Assembly: GCF_029395535.1 (NCBI RefSeq)
Contig: NZ_CP113920.1
Coordinates: 1,240,001 to 1,304,000 of the forward strand
Source: Bifidobacterium sp. ESL0732
GTDB lineage: Bacteria; Actinomycetota; Actinomycetes; Actinomycetales; Bifidobacteriaceae
Direction of reading: 5' to 3'
DNA: 64,000 nucleotides
Part shown: positions 17,179-25,710 of the stretch, piece after piece
Position numbering within the stretch: position 1 is the stretch's first letter
Layout of the letters: the number at the start of each line of letters is the position of its first letter
The notes under the pieces: generated by a model
What the model was told of the DNA's origin: nothing
Database searches by the model: none
The model's input: only the letters and a program-made list of their open reading frames with translations
Position numbers and translations under genes: made by a program

Positions 17179-18318
17179 TCATCTTGCCACCAACATCCAA
17201 ACCGCCCACAATGCGACAATGGCTGCATACGGCCAGAAATGCACCTTGCTGATGGCGATGAACTCGCGGATGAAGGCCGCCGGCCAGTAATAGCTTTTGG
17301 TATGGCTTCCGATTCCGTCGGATTTGAGCCCGATCTCGCGCGCGTATTCGCTAGCGCGAAACACGTGGTAATCACTGGTGACCACAGCTACGCGATAGGG
17401 GCACAACATGCCGTTTTTCATTTGCCTGACGCGACTGGTTTTGTCTTTAAATGACAACAAAGAGGAAGATGCGTCTTGATTATTATTATCAGACACCACT
17501 TGATTGTCAGCTGAAGCATGCTTCAGAGGCATAATCGAATCGTCCAAACCGCTACGTTTATCCATAATCACTTTGGAATTGCGCAGATTCTCGAGGGTGG
17601 TCGTGGATTGGTCCTCTTTGATGATGTTGTCGGCCGGCACTCCACTTTCCTCCACCAGATAACGTTTCATTGCTTCAGCCTCGCTGATTTCCTCGTCGGC
17701 ACCTTGGCCGCCTGAAACTATGAACAGGCCATGCCGCTCCTGCCGATTCCACAAGTCGACCGCTTTGTCGATCCGTCCACGCAGCAGCGGAGTGGGCTTG
17801 GTACCTTGCAACCCTGCTCCAAGAATGATGATGTAATCGTATTTTCGACGTCTTGGAAGGATTCGATAAATCGTGGAATAGAGCAGCAGCGCCGCGAACG
17901 TGAAGAAAAACCATAGTCCTTCCAAGGCAATCAGGGCACCCACGCCTTTGCCCCAGCGGGGCGCATTGAAATATAAAGTCAACGGATAAACCGCAACACA
18001 AAACATCATAATCAGGGCGAACAAAGCAGGCAGGATAGTGGAAAGCGAAAACCCTTCATGATGAACGACGATAACGGTGTTAATCAGCAGAAATCCCACG
18101 ACAATCGTCGGCGTGAACACAGCCACCAGCACTAACGGAATGAACGCCCAATCGCGCCAGAAATCGAGCATCAGCGCACTGGAAAGGCTCAGCACGAACA
18201 AGGCAAGCCAAATAGCGTTACGGAAACGTCTCGGTTCCTGGATGACGGAGAAAACAAGCAGTAGACCGAACAATATAGCAGGCCCATACAATAGAGCAGT
18301 CTGCCACCAATCAGTCAC
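17179..18318 (-). CDS. YdcF/ElyC family membrane protein (DUF218)
   Basis: 379 residues, starting with GTG behind a strong GAGGAG. Four to five hydrophobic helices occupy the first 150 residues. The DUF218 domain follows (IIILGAGLQGTKPTPLLRGR, IVSGGQGADEEISEA, EDQSTTTLENL, VVTSDYHVFRA). A polar insertion of about 45 residues splits the domain between TTTLENLRNS and VAVVTSDYHVF, and looks disordered. A last helix ends the protein. The family has a suspected envelope role; no catalytic function is known. Confidence 0.85.
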   Translation of the reverse strand: MTDWWQTALLYGPAILFGLLLVFSVIQEPRRFRNAIWLALFVLSLSSALMLDFWRDWAFIPLVLVAVFTPTIVVGFLLINTVIVVHHEGFSLSTILPALFALIMMFCVAVYPLTLYFNAPRWGKGVGALIALEGLWFFFTFAALLLYSTIYRILPRRRKYDYIIILGAGLQGTKPTPLLRGRIDKAVDLWNRQERHGLFIVSGGQGADEEISEAEAMKRYLVEESGVPADNIIKEDQSTTTLENLRNSKVIMDKRSGLDDSIMPLKHASADNQVVSDNNNQDASSSLLSFKDKTSRVRQMKNGMLCPYRVAVVTSDYHVFRASEYAREIGLKSDGIGSHTKSYYWPAAFIREFIAISKVHFWPYAAIVALWAVWMLVAR

Positions 18319-18417
18319 TGTTCTTCTCCTCGGTCATTCCTGTATTTTCAAGCATTGAGTATTTATTTCGTATATTTTTTACGTTTATACGTTCGGCGTT
18401 CGTTACATATCGGCTTT

Positions 18418-18455
18418 GCCGTTCTTGCGACGCTCCCGCAAACCGTAAGAACGGC
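18418..18455. repeat. Inverted repeat, possible remnant of the structured element family
   Basis: Arms GCCGTTCTT and AAGAACGGC with a 20-nt loop that contains GACGCTCC and CCGTAA, words also found in order in the long elements at 39575 and 52153. It lies just after the S10 peptidase gene. No T-run flanks it on either side, so it is a poor terminator. Confidence 0.4.
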
Positions 18456-18476
18456 AAAACTCCTCTTCTGCGACGT

Positions 18477-20048
18477 TCAGGCCTTACGCTCGTTGATATC
18501 GGCAAGCCCGGCGACATCGCTGGCATAAAAGCGAGACAAATCAGCGGCAAATTTCTTGATGCTTTCCGGCGCGGTATAGAGCATGTGTCCTGCCGGGTAA
18601 TAAGTGAAGGCCACGTTGCCACGCAACTGCTTGGGCAGCTCCATATGGTCGATGTCAAACTCGGTCTGGTTAAACGGCGTGCACAGGTCGTAGATGCCGT
18701 TGCCGATCATGACTTTCAGCGTCGGTTCGTGCGAGATGGCTGCCGCGAGGTCCGGCGTTACTAGAGGGAACGGGATGTGCGGCCCCCAAGACGTCTTGGC
18801 ACCTTCCGGCAGCGTGTGCCACCACGTCCAGCCTTTGCCCGGCTCCATGGAGTTCCAATCGAAATCGGCGAAACCTCGCCGCTCCTCGGTGCCGTCCCAG
18901 CCGAGTTCGTCACGTAGATAGACGTTGGCAACGCTGGAATAGGCGGGGTCGAGGAAACTGTCGTCAACGACGAAGGTCTCTTCCTGCGCAGTGCGGTCAA
19001 GGTCGTAACCTTTGCTACGCCCGTCATAACGGCCGACAATCATACCCGTGTCCTCGCCGCTGTTGTGGCGCAGCAGTTCCTTGCGGAAACGCATGTCAAC
19101 CACGCGCAGGTCGGAGTCGTAGACGTATTGCTCGTCGAGTCCGGTCAGCTCGGCATAGCGCTTGGCCACGCTGCGCTTGGTGGTCTCGTCGATGGCATCA
19201 CCTTGCGCCAATGCCGCACGCAGCTCTTCGTTGGCGAATTTTCGGGCCGCATTCAAATGGGTTGCAATGTCGACGTCCTGACCGGCCTTGCCATGGTAAT
19301 GGGCGACCGTGGCGAACGTCGGAAAATAGCCGATATAGAACTGGTCGGAAGTGTCGAAAGTATGGGCATAGTCAAGGATGTTTGAAATCAAGACGAGACC
19401 GTTGAGTGCCACCCCGTCCTGCTGGAGACGATACGACAACGCCGCCCCACGCGTGGTGCCATAGGATTCGCCCAACACATATTTCGGAGAATTCCAACGG
19501 TGGAAGCGGGTCAGATAGGCACGAATGAACGCGCTGAAGCCTTTGACGTCGCCGTCGACGGAATAAAGCTCCTTCTTGGCTTTTTCGGCGATCTGCGAAA
19601 ATCCAGCGCCCGGAGCGTCGATGAAAACGATGTCGGAATAGGGCAGCATGGTGTATGGGTTTTCTTCGAGACCGTAGGGAGCCGCAGGAACCGTTGCCGC
19701 GTCGGGAATATCGATGCGCTTCGGACCCAGCGATCCCATCATCAGAAACGTCGAGGACGAGCCTGGACCGCCGTTGAAGATGAAGGTGACCGGACGGGTG
19801 GTGTCGGTTTTGCCGGTTTGATCACTCAGTTCGAAGGCCACATAGAAATCGCTGGCTGCAGGTTTCACGTCTTTGGTATCGATGGTGATGGTGCCGACGG
19901 TCGCCTGATAATGAACCGTCTCACCGTTCAATTCCATGGTGTGGCTTGTCGTATGTTCACCGGTCGGACGCAGCTTCGGATCGGTCGGCTTCTCGGTTGA
20001 CGTATACTGTTTGGTTTCTGTCTGCGCCAATGACGCTTCTTCGCTCAT
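18477..20048 (-). CDS. S10 family serine carboxypeptidase-like protein
   Basis: Alpha/beta-hydrolase of peptidase family S10, 523 residues. NGGPGSSSTFLMMGSLGP is the oxyanion segment, GESYGTTRG holds the nucleophile Ser, and the Asp/His region is near the C-terminus (NGIYDLCTPF and YPAGHMLY). No signal peptide is visible: the N-terminus is a polar stretch (MSEEASLAQTETKQ), so the enzyme is predicted to be cytoplasmic, unlike most S10 peptidases. A strong AAGGAG precedes the ATG. Confidence 0.92.
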   Translation of the reverse strand: MSEEASLAQTETKQYTSTEKPTDPKLRPTGEHTTSHTMELNGETVHYQATVGTITIDTKDVKPAASDFYVAFELSDQTGKTDTTRPVTFIFNGGPGSSSTFLMMGSLGPKRIDIPDAATVPAAPYGLEENPYTMLPYSDIVFIDAPGAGFSQIAEKAKKELYSVDGDVKGFSAFIRAYLTRFHRWNSPKYVLGESYGTTRGAALSYRLQQDGVALNGLVLISNILDYAHTFDTSDQFYIGYFPTFATVAHYHGKAGQDVDIATHLNAARKFANEELRAALAQGDAIDETTKRSVAKRYAELTGLDEQYVYDSDLRVVDMRFRKELLRHNSGEDTGMIVGRYDGRSKGYDLDRTAQEETFVVDDSFLDPAYSSVANVYLRDELGWDGTEERRGFADFDWNSMEPGKGWTWWHTLPEGAKTSWGPHIPFPLVTPDLAAAISHEPTLKVMIGNGIYDLCTPFNQTEFDIDHMELPKQLRGNVAFTYYPAGHMLYTAPESIKKFAADLSRFYASDVAGLADINERKA

Positions 20049-20182
20049 ATTACAACTCCTTGGATTAACTGCTGACCTTCTTCAAGCCTAACGCAGAGCC
20101 AGCTCAATGAAGCAACGCGGAAACAAAGCCATATTCGAAAATCAACGCCGCAACAACAATGATAGAGCAAGTACAAATGAAA

Positions 20183-20212
20183 AAGGCTTTTGAGGAAATC
20201 CTCAAAAGCCTT
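20183..20212 (-). terminator. Terminator of tRNA-Ala
   Basis: Perfect 14-bp inverted repeat (AAGGCTTTTGAGGA and its complement) with a 2-nt loop; on the minus strand a run of T follows. Starts 5 nt after the tRNA 3' end. Confidence 0.9.
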
Positions 20213-20217
20213 AACCG

Positions 20218-20290
20218 TGGAGCTAGGGAGATTCGAACTCCCGACCCCCTCCATGCCATGGAGATGCGCTACCAGCTGCGCCATAGCCCC
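20218..20290 (-). tRNA. tRNA-Ala (GGC)
   Basis: 73-nt cloverleaf with acceptor stem GGGGCTA/TAGCTCC (one G-U pair), discriminator A, anticodon GGC in loop ATGGCAT and T arm GAGTTCGAATCTC. CCA is not encoded. It is a single-gene unit with its own promoter (20330-20371) and terminator. Confidence 0.96.
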
Positions 20291-20329
20291 GGTCTTGTTT
20301 AAATTATTGCTCCTTGCGAAGCCTTAGAT

Positions 20330-20371
20330 ACTTTACAACAAACTGCCCCGATGACCAAACCGGCGTGTCGC
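20330..20371 (-). promoter_or_regulatory. Promoter of tRNA-Ala with upstream GCGACACGCC element
   Basis: On the minus strand: GCGACACGCC (20362-20371), three bases, TTGGTC as -35 (20353-20358), 17-bp spacer, TAAAGT as -10 (20330-20335). The 10-mer abuts the -35 exactly as an upstream activator or UP-like site would. Confidence 0.6.
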
Positions 20372-20504
20372 TGAAGGCTTATTTGTAGCCATCAAAACGA
20401 GACAATACAAAGTTTTCACATGGTTGCTACCTCAAAAATACAAAAACATCGATGGAGAATGGGGGAAACACCGACTGTTGAACACAGATGCAACTAACGG
20501 AAAA

Positions 20505-20543
20505 GCCGGATTGGAACGACTTATATCGGTCTTCCAATCCGGC
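20505..20543 (-). terminator. Terminator of the 20587-21885 gene
   Basis: Perfect 12-bp inverted repeat (GCCGGATTGGAA and its complement) with a 15-nt loop; the minus-strand stem ends in TTTT. Confidence 0.85.
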
Positions 20544-20586
20544 CATATTGGGTTCATGCGGTCATTCTTATTTCAGCGAGACTCGA

Positions 20587-21885
20587 TTACTTTGAAGCGC
20601 CTGAATTCCCGCTTGACGTGCCGTTGCCCGGTTGTGACCCGGAGGTAGAGCCAGATTCACTGCCGCTGGTGCCACTGTCACCGGAAGTCGAACCACTTGT
20701 AGAACCTGAATCGGTAGAACCGCTGCCATTGCTCGTACCACTCGAAGATCCGGTGGAGCCACCCGAGGAACCGGAATCCGAACTGGTACCACCGCTGGTC
20801 GTTCCCGAATTGCTGCTGCCAGAATTGCCATTGGTCGAATTGCTTGAACTGCTGCCGGAACCATTGGACGTCGACCCGTTCTGCGAGCCCGAATCGGAAG
20901 TGGAACCGGAATTGTTCTGGTTGGTCGAGCCATTGTTCTTCTGGGTGCCGCTGTCCATCTTCTGGTTGCCATCGGTTGAGCTATCGCCGGAATCGTTCTG
21001 CTGCTTGCGGTTCTTGGTGGCCGAGTTAGTGACAATGTTGCGTACCACGTCATCGGTACCTTGCCCCTTGGTAGCCAGTGAAATGATTCCTGCAGTAATA
21101 CCAACCGCAACCAAAGCACTGACAACAGCCACAACGATTGCCAACCGCTTGTATCGCTTCTGTTTCGAGGAATCGAACACGCGAATATGACCATCGCTCT
21201 GCCCTGGTCCACCTTTGAGCTTTTTGCCGTTAAGGGCCTTGGCCGAACCTGAGGGCGCTTTTACCGGTTGTTTTTGACCGACCGGCGCCATGACGCTTGT
21301 CTTGCCTGAAGCCGAAGGTGCCAGAACCTGCGTGGCATCTGACTTGCCCTTGCCGTTTTCGGCAGCGTTCTTATCGCTGGCATGCTTGCCGTCCTTGTCG
21401 TTTGCAGCCAAGACCTTGGTTGTGCCTTGATCCACTGAGGCTTGCTCCGTTTTCTCGGTTCGCGCCAAAGCCGCCAAACTTGTTGACGTTCCATCCATAC
21501 GCAGCACCGGTTCACCTTGAGTCGCGATTGGATTCGTCGATTGCCCGTGATGCTGAACATCGGAACCTATAACCCGCGTTTCATCCCCAGAACCTGCATC
21601 CACAGCATCTTGCTGTTCTGCATCATCATTCTGAGGCGCGTTCTCCTGCAATTTCCTGCCGGATTCCCTGAGCACGTTCTGATAAATCTGGGAGGCCACC
21701 GCCGAGACAATGGAACCAACTGCCACACCGATCACTGAACCGGCAATGCCGATTTTCGCCGACAACAGGAACGAAGTGACCGCAGCAAGCGCACCGGCTA
21801 CAATCTGCGAGACCGAAATCCCCTTGAAAAAATTCTTCATGATACTTAAGAATAATGAAACAACATCGAAAAAGCTGAAAACCAC
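20587..21885 (-). CDS. Membrane protein with Ser/Gly/Asn-rich extracellular tail, function unknown
   Basis: 432 residues, not recognised. Two adjacent hydrophobic segments lie near residues 20-60 (IVAGALAAVTSFLL; GIAGSVIGVAVGSIVSAVAS). A polar cytoplasmic-type stretch with several TQV/TKVLA-like motifs follows, then a further membrane helix (RLAIVVAVVSALVAVGITAGI) after a basic KQKRYKR. The last 140 residues are almost only Ser, Gly, Asn and Thr in irregular repeats, as in wall-spanning linkers. The start is GTG; an ATG 15 codons in (21840) is an alternative with no better binding site. It is divergent from the 22021 gene. Confidence 0.7.
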   Translation of the reverse strand: MVFSFFDVVSLFLSIMKNFFKGISVSQIVAGALAAVTSFLLSAKIGIAGSVIGVAVGSIVSAVASQIYQNVLRESGRKLQENAPQNDDAEQQDAVDAGSGDETRVIGSDVQHHGQSTNPIATQGEPVLRMDGTSTSLAALARTEKTEQASVDQGTTKVLAANDKDGKHASDKNAAENGKGKSDATQVLAPSASGKTSVMAPVGQKQPVKAPSGSAKALNGKKLKGGPGQSDGHIRVFDSSKQKRYKRLAIVVAVVSALVAVGITAGIISLATKGQGTDDVVRNIVTNSATKNRKQQNDSGDSSTDGNQKMDSGTQKNNGSTNQNNSGSTSDSGSQNGSTSNGSGSSSSNSTNGNSGSSNSGTTSGGTSSDSGSSGGSTGSSSGTSNGSGSTDSGSTSGSTSGDSGTSGSESGSTSGSQPGNGTSSGNSGASK

Positions 21886-22020
21886 GCAAAACCTTGCCGA
21901 ACGCTTACAGCTAATTCATATAGCAACTCGAAAATGCTCGATGGGAGTGTCAAGAAATGTTGAAATGTCGATGGACACGCCGTTTCCTCTGATAGATTAA
22001 TCGTTAGTGGAAAGGGCAAC

Positions 22021-22830
22021 ATGGAACAACGCAAGCAACATACTACGGAATATTCTGTGTCTGAACTGCATAAAAGCCGTAGACATTGGCCGATGATAGT
22101 GGTCGTTGTTGTGCTCATCGCCGCTCTTGTGGGCGTCGGAAGCTTTTTGTTCGTCAAGTTCAGGAAAGCAGATCCAAGCGTTGCGAGAATCAAGGCAACC
22201 TCCACTTCTCAGACTTCGCCAACACTTCCAGGCAAAGACGCACCGAAACTCAAGAGCCCTGTCGATTACGACCATGACGGCATCGACGATTACAGTGACA
22301 TTGTTGACGGCGCACGCAAGGACGCGGAAGTCCATCCGACCTATGACGACAGCTATGTGCAGGGCGGCTATCCGGCCGACAATCGCGGAGCCTGCACGGA
22401 CACCATCTGGCGAGCATTCAAAAACGCCGGATACAGCCTCAAAGACATGGTGGACGCCGACATTGCCGCACATCCCGCCGATTATCGTAATACAGCGTCC
22501 AGTTTTGACCCCAATATCGATTTCCGCCGCACGGCGATGCTCGATGTCTTCATAAAGAAATACGGCCAGACTCTGACTACCGACACCAGCCAGACCGACC
22601 AGTGGCAGCAGGGCGACCTTGTCTTCTTTGCCAACCAAAAGCACAACGGTCATATCGGCATAGTCTCCGACCGACGGGATAACCAATCAATCCCCTACCT
22701 CATTCACAACATGGGGCAGAAAGACAGGGAGAACGATTACCTGAACCAAACCGGCCACATGCCGATTCTTGCACATTATCGCTTCGATGCTTCCAAGATA
22801 CCTGCGAACGTGCTGAAGCCGTGGCACTGA
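22021..22830 (+). CDS. DUF1287 domain-containing membrane-anchored protein
   Basis: 269 residues. A single N-terminal membrane anchor (MIVVVVVLIAALVGVGSFLF) follows a basic stretch with HKSRRH. The DUF1287 domain covers about residues 90-260, with YPADNRGACTDTIWRAF (candidate Cys), HIGIVSDRR and LIHNMGQ, a papain-like NlpC/CHAP-type pattern of Cys and His. The family is usually extracytoplasmic and of unknown activity; a cell-wall amidase or peptidase role is inference. AAAGGG precedes the ATG. Confidence 0.85.
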   Translation: MEQRKQHTTEYSVSELHKSRRHWPMIVVVVVLIAALVGVGSFLFVKFRKADPSVARIKATSTSQTSPTLPGKDAPKLKSPVDYDHDGIDDYSDIVDGARKDAEVHPTYDDSYVQGGYPADNRGACTDTIWRAFKNAGYSLKDMVDADIAAHPADYRNTASSFDPNIDFRRTAMLDVFIKKYGQTLTTDTSQTDQWQQGDLVFFANQKHNGHIGIVSDRRDNQSIPYLIHNMGQKDRENDYLNQTGHMPILAHYRFDASKIPANVLKPWH

Positions 22831-22983
22831 GTTTTCTTGTTCTTCGAGATTGGTTCTCTACAGTCAATACCAGCAGTTTTGATTGCTAATTATCATTTTT
22901 ATCGAATCGAGATTGCCGAGAGGCTGTCCTAACGACTTTACAATTCTGAGACAGGTAATTCTTTAAATTCACTGATATTTAAA

Positions 22984-24066
22984 TCACTTAGCAGACACGC
23001 TGCAGTTCTTACCCCGATCGTGCGCCCAGTCCTCTACCCGACGGAACAGATTGACGATCACCGAGCGGCGCACAATCGACATCAGCACGGCAAGGAAAAT
23101 CAGTGCAAAACCAATCAGGGTCGTCAATCGCAGCGTCGTTGCCCAAAACAGGATGGAAAACACCTCGGAAAACAGGCTTTCCGTGCACATCACAACCGAG
23201 GCCGAAGGTGCGGAAACGTGCGCCAGACCGATGTTCTGCATGATCTGTGCCAGTGTGGTGGCGCCGATGAACAGGTAGAGGAAGCTGATAACGATTTTCG
23301 GTTCCAGCCACGAGGCGTTCGGCATGGGCTCGGTCAAGAGCGCACCGATCAGGAAAAGCACGAATGCTACGGCAAACTGGACGAAGGTGACAGCGATGGC
23401 ATTGAATTTCTTCGAATAAATACCAAGATAGGTGAGATTGAAGGAGAACACCACGGCGCAAATCAGAGTGAGGAAGTCACCAAGAGAAAGCGAGAGTGGG
23501 AAACTGCCCGGTTTGAGCGCAACAAAGCCGACACCAACCAGGCAAATCACGCCTGCGATGATGTTGATGTTATGTGGCTTCTTTTTTGTGGCAAACCATG
23601 CCGCGAACGGCGTGAGTACGCAGTAGGAAGCGGTGAGGAACGCGCTGCGGCCGGGGTCGATTGTCAAAAGCCCTTTGGTCTGCAAAACCATCGTGCCCCA
23701 ATAGCTGCCACCGACGATCAGCGCGGGAACGAGCATCGATTTGTTGAGTGTGGGAATGATGCTTTTGTGGAACAGCAGCATCATGATGAGGCACGCGCCG
23801 CCGGTACGCATGGCCATCAGCCATTGCGGTGTTATTGCGGCCATCGCGACTTTGGCGACCAGATAGCTGCCGCCCCAGAGCGCGGCACAGCACAACAGCA
23901 TAAGACGGGCCAGATTCGGCGGGAAATTGCGGGAGAGACGACTACGAAGACCTTGGAAACCGCGGCGTACAGTGCCTTTCGGCGAAAGATAGGCTGCAAA
24001 AGAATGGGCCATGGCCTTCTCCCTCCTGTGCGAACCCGGCATGTTCATGCGTTTATCGGCAACCAT
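22984..24066 (-). CDS. EamA/DMT superfamily transporter
   Basis: Ten-helix drug/metabolite transporter type protein with two EamA halves, about 360 residues. The first helix starts with LMLLCCAALWGGSYLVAK, and TIDPGRSAFLTASYCVLTP and SVVMCTESLFSEVFS are the paired family motifs. A polar tail of about 45 residues precedes the first helix. Two good starts exist: 24066 (AGAAGG six bases upstream) and 24012 (AGGAGG nine bases upstream). Substrate unknown. Confidence 0.9.
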   Translation of the reverse strand: MVADKRMNMPGSHRREKAMAHSFAAYLSPKGTVRRGFQGLRSRLSRNFPPNLARLMLLCCAALWGGSYLVAKVAMAAITPQWLMAMRTGGACLIMMLLFHKSIIPTLNKSMLVPALIVGGSYWGTMVLQTKGLLTIDPGRSAFLTASYCVLTPFAAWFATKKKPHNINIIAGVICLVGVGFVALKPGSFPLSLSLGDFLTLICAVVFSFNLTYLGIYSKKFNAIAVTFVQFAVAFVLFLIGALLTEPMPNASWLEPKIVISFLYLFIGATTLAQIMQNIGLAHVSAPSASVVMCTESLFSEVFSILFWATTLRLTTLIGFALIFLAVLMSIVRRSVIVNLFRRVEDWAHDRGKNCSVSAK

Positions 24067-24488
24067 GTCGGACCTTCTTTTATGTTCCGTTTCAAGCGAA
24101 ATGCTTAGAACCTGCACCGGCCATGTTTCTCTTCATATCCGGCAACTGGTTCAGCCCCTCGATCACATAACGTCAACAGACATTCGAACCACATATGTCG
24201 CTGTCTAAACTAGGTCATTTTGTCGTCACGACACGCCTAGAAATACAACGAAATAATGGCAGAACGAATATTTCACGCGTTGGTTACATTTCTGTATCAC
24301 ACAATGGCTTATTTATGAGTAAAAACATGTGGAAAGCTGTCTACCAAGCGTCGCTCAGCGCAAAGAAACTCCCAGAATCAACAGGAATATATGCGGTGAG
24401 CAATGTCACACGATTTCGCCAGCGAATACAGGTTTGAAGACGTAAACTGGAGTCGTATAGAAACGCAGTTCGATTGAAAGGACAGCAT
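24067..24488. other. Divergent spacer between the EamA and PPOX-type genes
   Basis: About 420 bp. It holds a near-copy of the recurrent 10-mer (ACGACACGCC, 24228-24237) and the promoter of the plus-strand gene. A short open frame at 24195-24437 lacks coding character. Nothing else was recognised. Confidence 0.6.
24434..24461 (+). promoter_or_regulatory. Promoter of the PPOX-fold gene
   Basis: TTGAAG (24434-24439), 16-bp spacer, TATAGA (24456-24461), 27 bp upstream of the ATG. Confidence 0.55.
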
Positions 24489-24893
24489 ATGGCTACGCTT
24501 ACCCCGGAAATGAAGGAATTCATCAACAACAACCTCGCGTGGATCGCGACCGTCAGCAAAGAAGGCCAGCTCGATCTCGGCCCGAAGATGTCGATGTTCG
24601 TGCTCGACGACAACCACCTCGCCTATCACGAGCGCACCGCTGGCCAGCACTACAAGAACCTTGAGGACGGCAGCCCGCTGGTCATCTGCTTCGCCAATCT
24701 GGAGAGCAAGAAGGGCTATCGCTTCCGCGGCAATGTGACCTTGCACTCCGACGATGCGATTTACGATGAGCAGGTCAAGGTCGCTGAGAAGAACGGCACC
24801 AAGAAGCCCGCCACCATCCCCGTGCTCGAAATCACCGAGATTCAGGATCTCTCTGCTGGCGCCAACGCTGGCAAGACGATCAGCAAGGACTGA
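24489..24893 (+). CDS. Pyridoxamine 5'-phosphate oxidase family (FMN-binding split barrel) protein
   Basis: 134 residues, small flavin-binding split-barrel protein. Marks are NNLAWIATVSKEGQLDLGPK and the basic DDNHLAYHERTAGQHYKN region that contacts FMN phosphate. The ATG at 24489 follows AAAGGA; an in-frame ATG 15 bp earlier lacks one. The family covers pyridoxine oxidases, F420 or FMN reductases and stress proteins, so the reaction is not assigned. A strong terminator follows. Confidence 0.88.
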   Translation: MATLTPEMKEFINNNLAWIATVSKEGQLDLGPKMSMFVLDDNHLAYHERTAGQHYKNLEDGSPLVICFANLESKKGYRFRGNVTLHSDDAIYDEQVKVAEKNGTKKPATIPVLEITEIQDLSAGANAGKTISKD

Positions 24894-24940
24894 ATTTTAC
24901 TGAGAATGGTTTGATTACTATCTTTAAGCCATTGATCGGA

Positions 24941-24971
24941 TGAGGGTCTCCAAACCGGAGGCCCTCATTTT
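24941..24971 (+). terminator. Terminator of the PPOX-fold gene
   Basis: 11-bp stem (one T-G pair), 5-nt loop AAACC, then TTTT on the plus strand. Confidence 0.85.
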
Positions 24972-25011
24972 GTATGCTTGATTTGTCTTGTTTGCTTGAG
25001 AAGGAGCTGAT

Positions 25012-25710
25012 ATGTGCCGCAGGTTTTCACTCGACCTTGATTGGAATGCCGTTGGCCGCCAATTCGGAATCGATGATGAAGATATTGATGCTCAAACGTT
25101 GCCGACACGGACTTTTCGCGTCGAGCCCGAACAGAAAATAGGTGTCATCGCCGCTGACAGTAGGAACGAACGGCACTTGCGCGGTGGCTCCTGGTCGCTG
25201 ATTCCATCTTGGAGCAAGAGCTCTAAACTCGCCTACCCCACCTATAATGCGCGTATGGAATCAGCTGGGGAAAAGCCTACGTTCAGAGATTCAATGCACA
25301 GTTGTCGCGCCATCATCCCGGCCGAAGGGTATTTCGAGTTTAAACACGATAAGCCCTTCTATTTCCATTCGTCCGAAAACTCGACGCTGGCCATGGCCTG
25401 GTTATATTCATGGTGGCGGCAAAACGAATTCTCACCATGGCTTCTGACAGCGACCATCATGACATGCGAGGCCATCGGGGGTCTGGCTGAAATCCATAAC
25501 CGCATGCCACTGCTCGTTTCAGAAAGCAGGACCGAAGAATGGCTTGACCGTACTATTGGTGGTTCCGAGATCATCTCGGAAATCCATAATGAGAGCCTGT
25601 CCATATCCGAAAACCTTGATTATTACGAGGTAGCCGAACCACAACCAGGCGAAGACGGGCCGCAATGCATTCGTCCGGTAACCAACGTTGCGCCACTCAG
25701 TCTTTTCTGA
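25012..25710 (+). CDS. SRAP (SOS response-associated peptidase) family protein, YedK/HMCES-like
   Basis: Protein of the family that caps abasic sites in single-stranded DNA by a covalent thiazolidine link through Cys2. The start MCRRF supplies Cys2 after Met removal, PTYNARMES gives the Asn, IPAEGYFEF the Glu and IHNRMP the His of the active site. 232 residues, normal. AAGGAG precedes the ATG. Its 3' end overlaps the convergent GH13 gene by 14 bp. Confidence 0.94.
   Translation: MCRRFSLDLDWNAVGRQFGIDDEDIDAQTLPTRTFRVEPEQKIGVIAADSRNERHLRGGSWSLIPSWSKSSKLAYPTYNARMESAGEKPTFRDSMHSCRAIIPAEGYFEFKHDKPFYFHSSENSTLAMAWLYSWWRQNEFSPWLLTATIMTCEAIGGLAEIHNRMPLLVSESRTEEWLDRTIGGSEIISEIHNESLSISENLDYYEVAEPQPGEDGPQCIRPVTNVAPLSLF

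Noticed and set aside
24195..24437. 80-codon open frame in the EamA-PPOX spacer
   Set aside because: No ribosome binding site, no domain, and it overlaps promoter-like signals.
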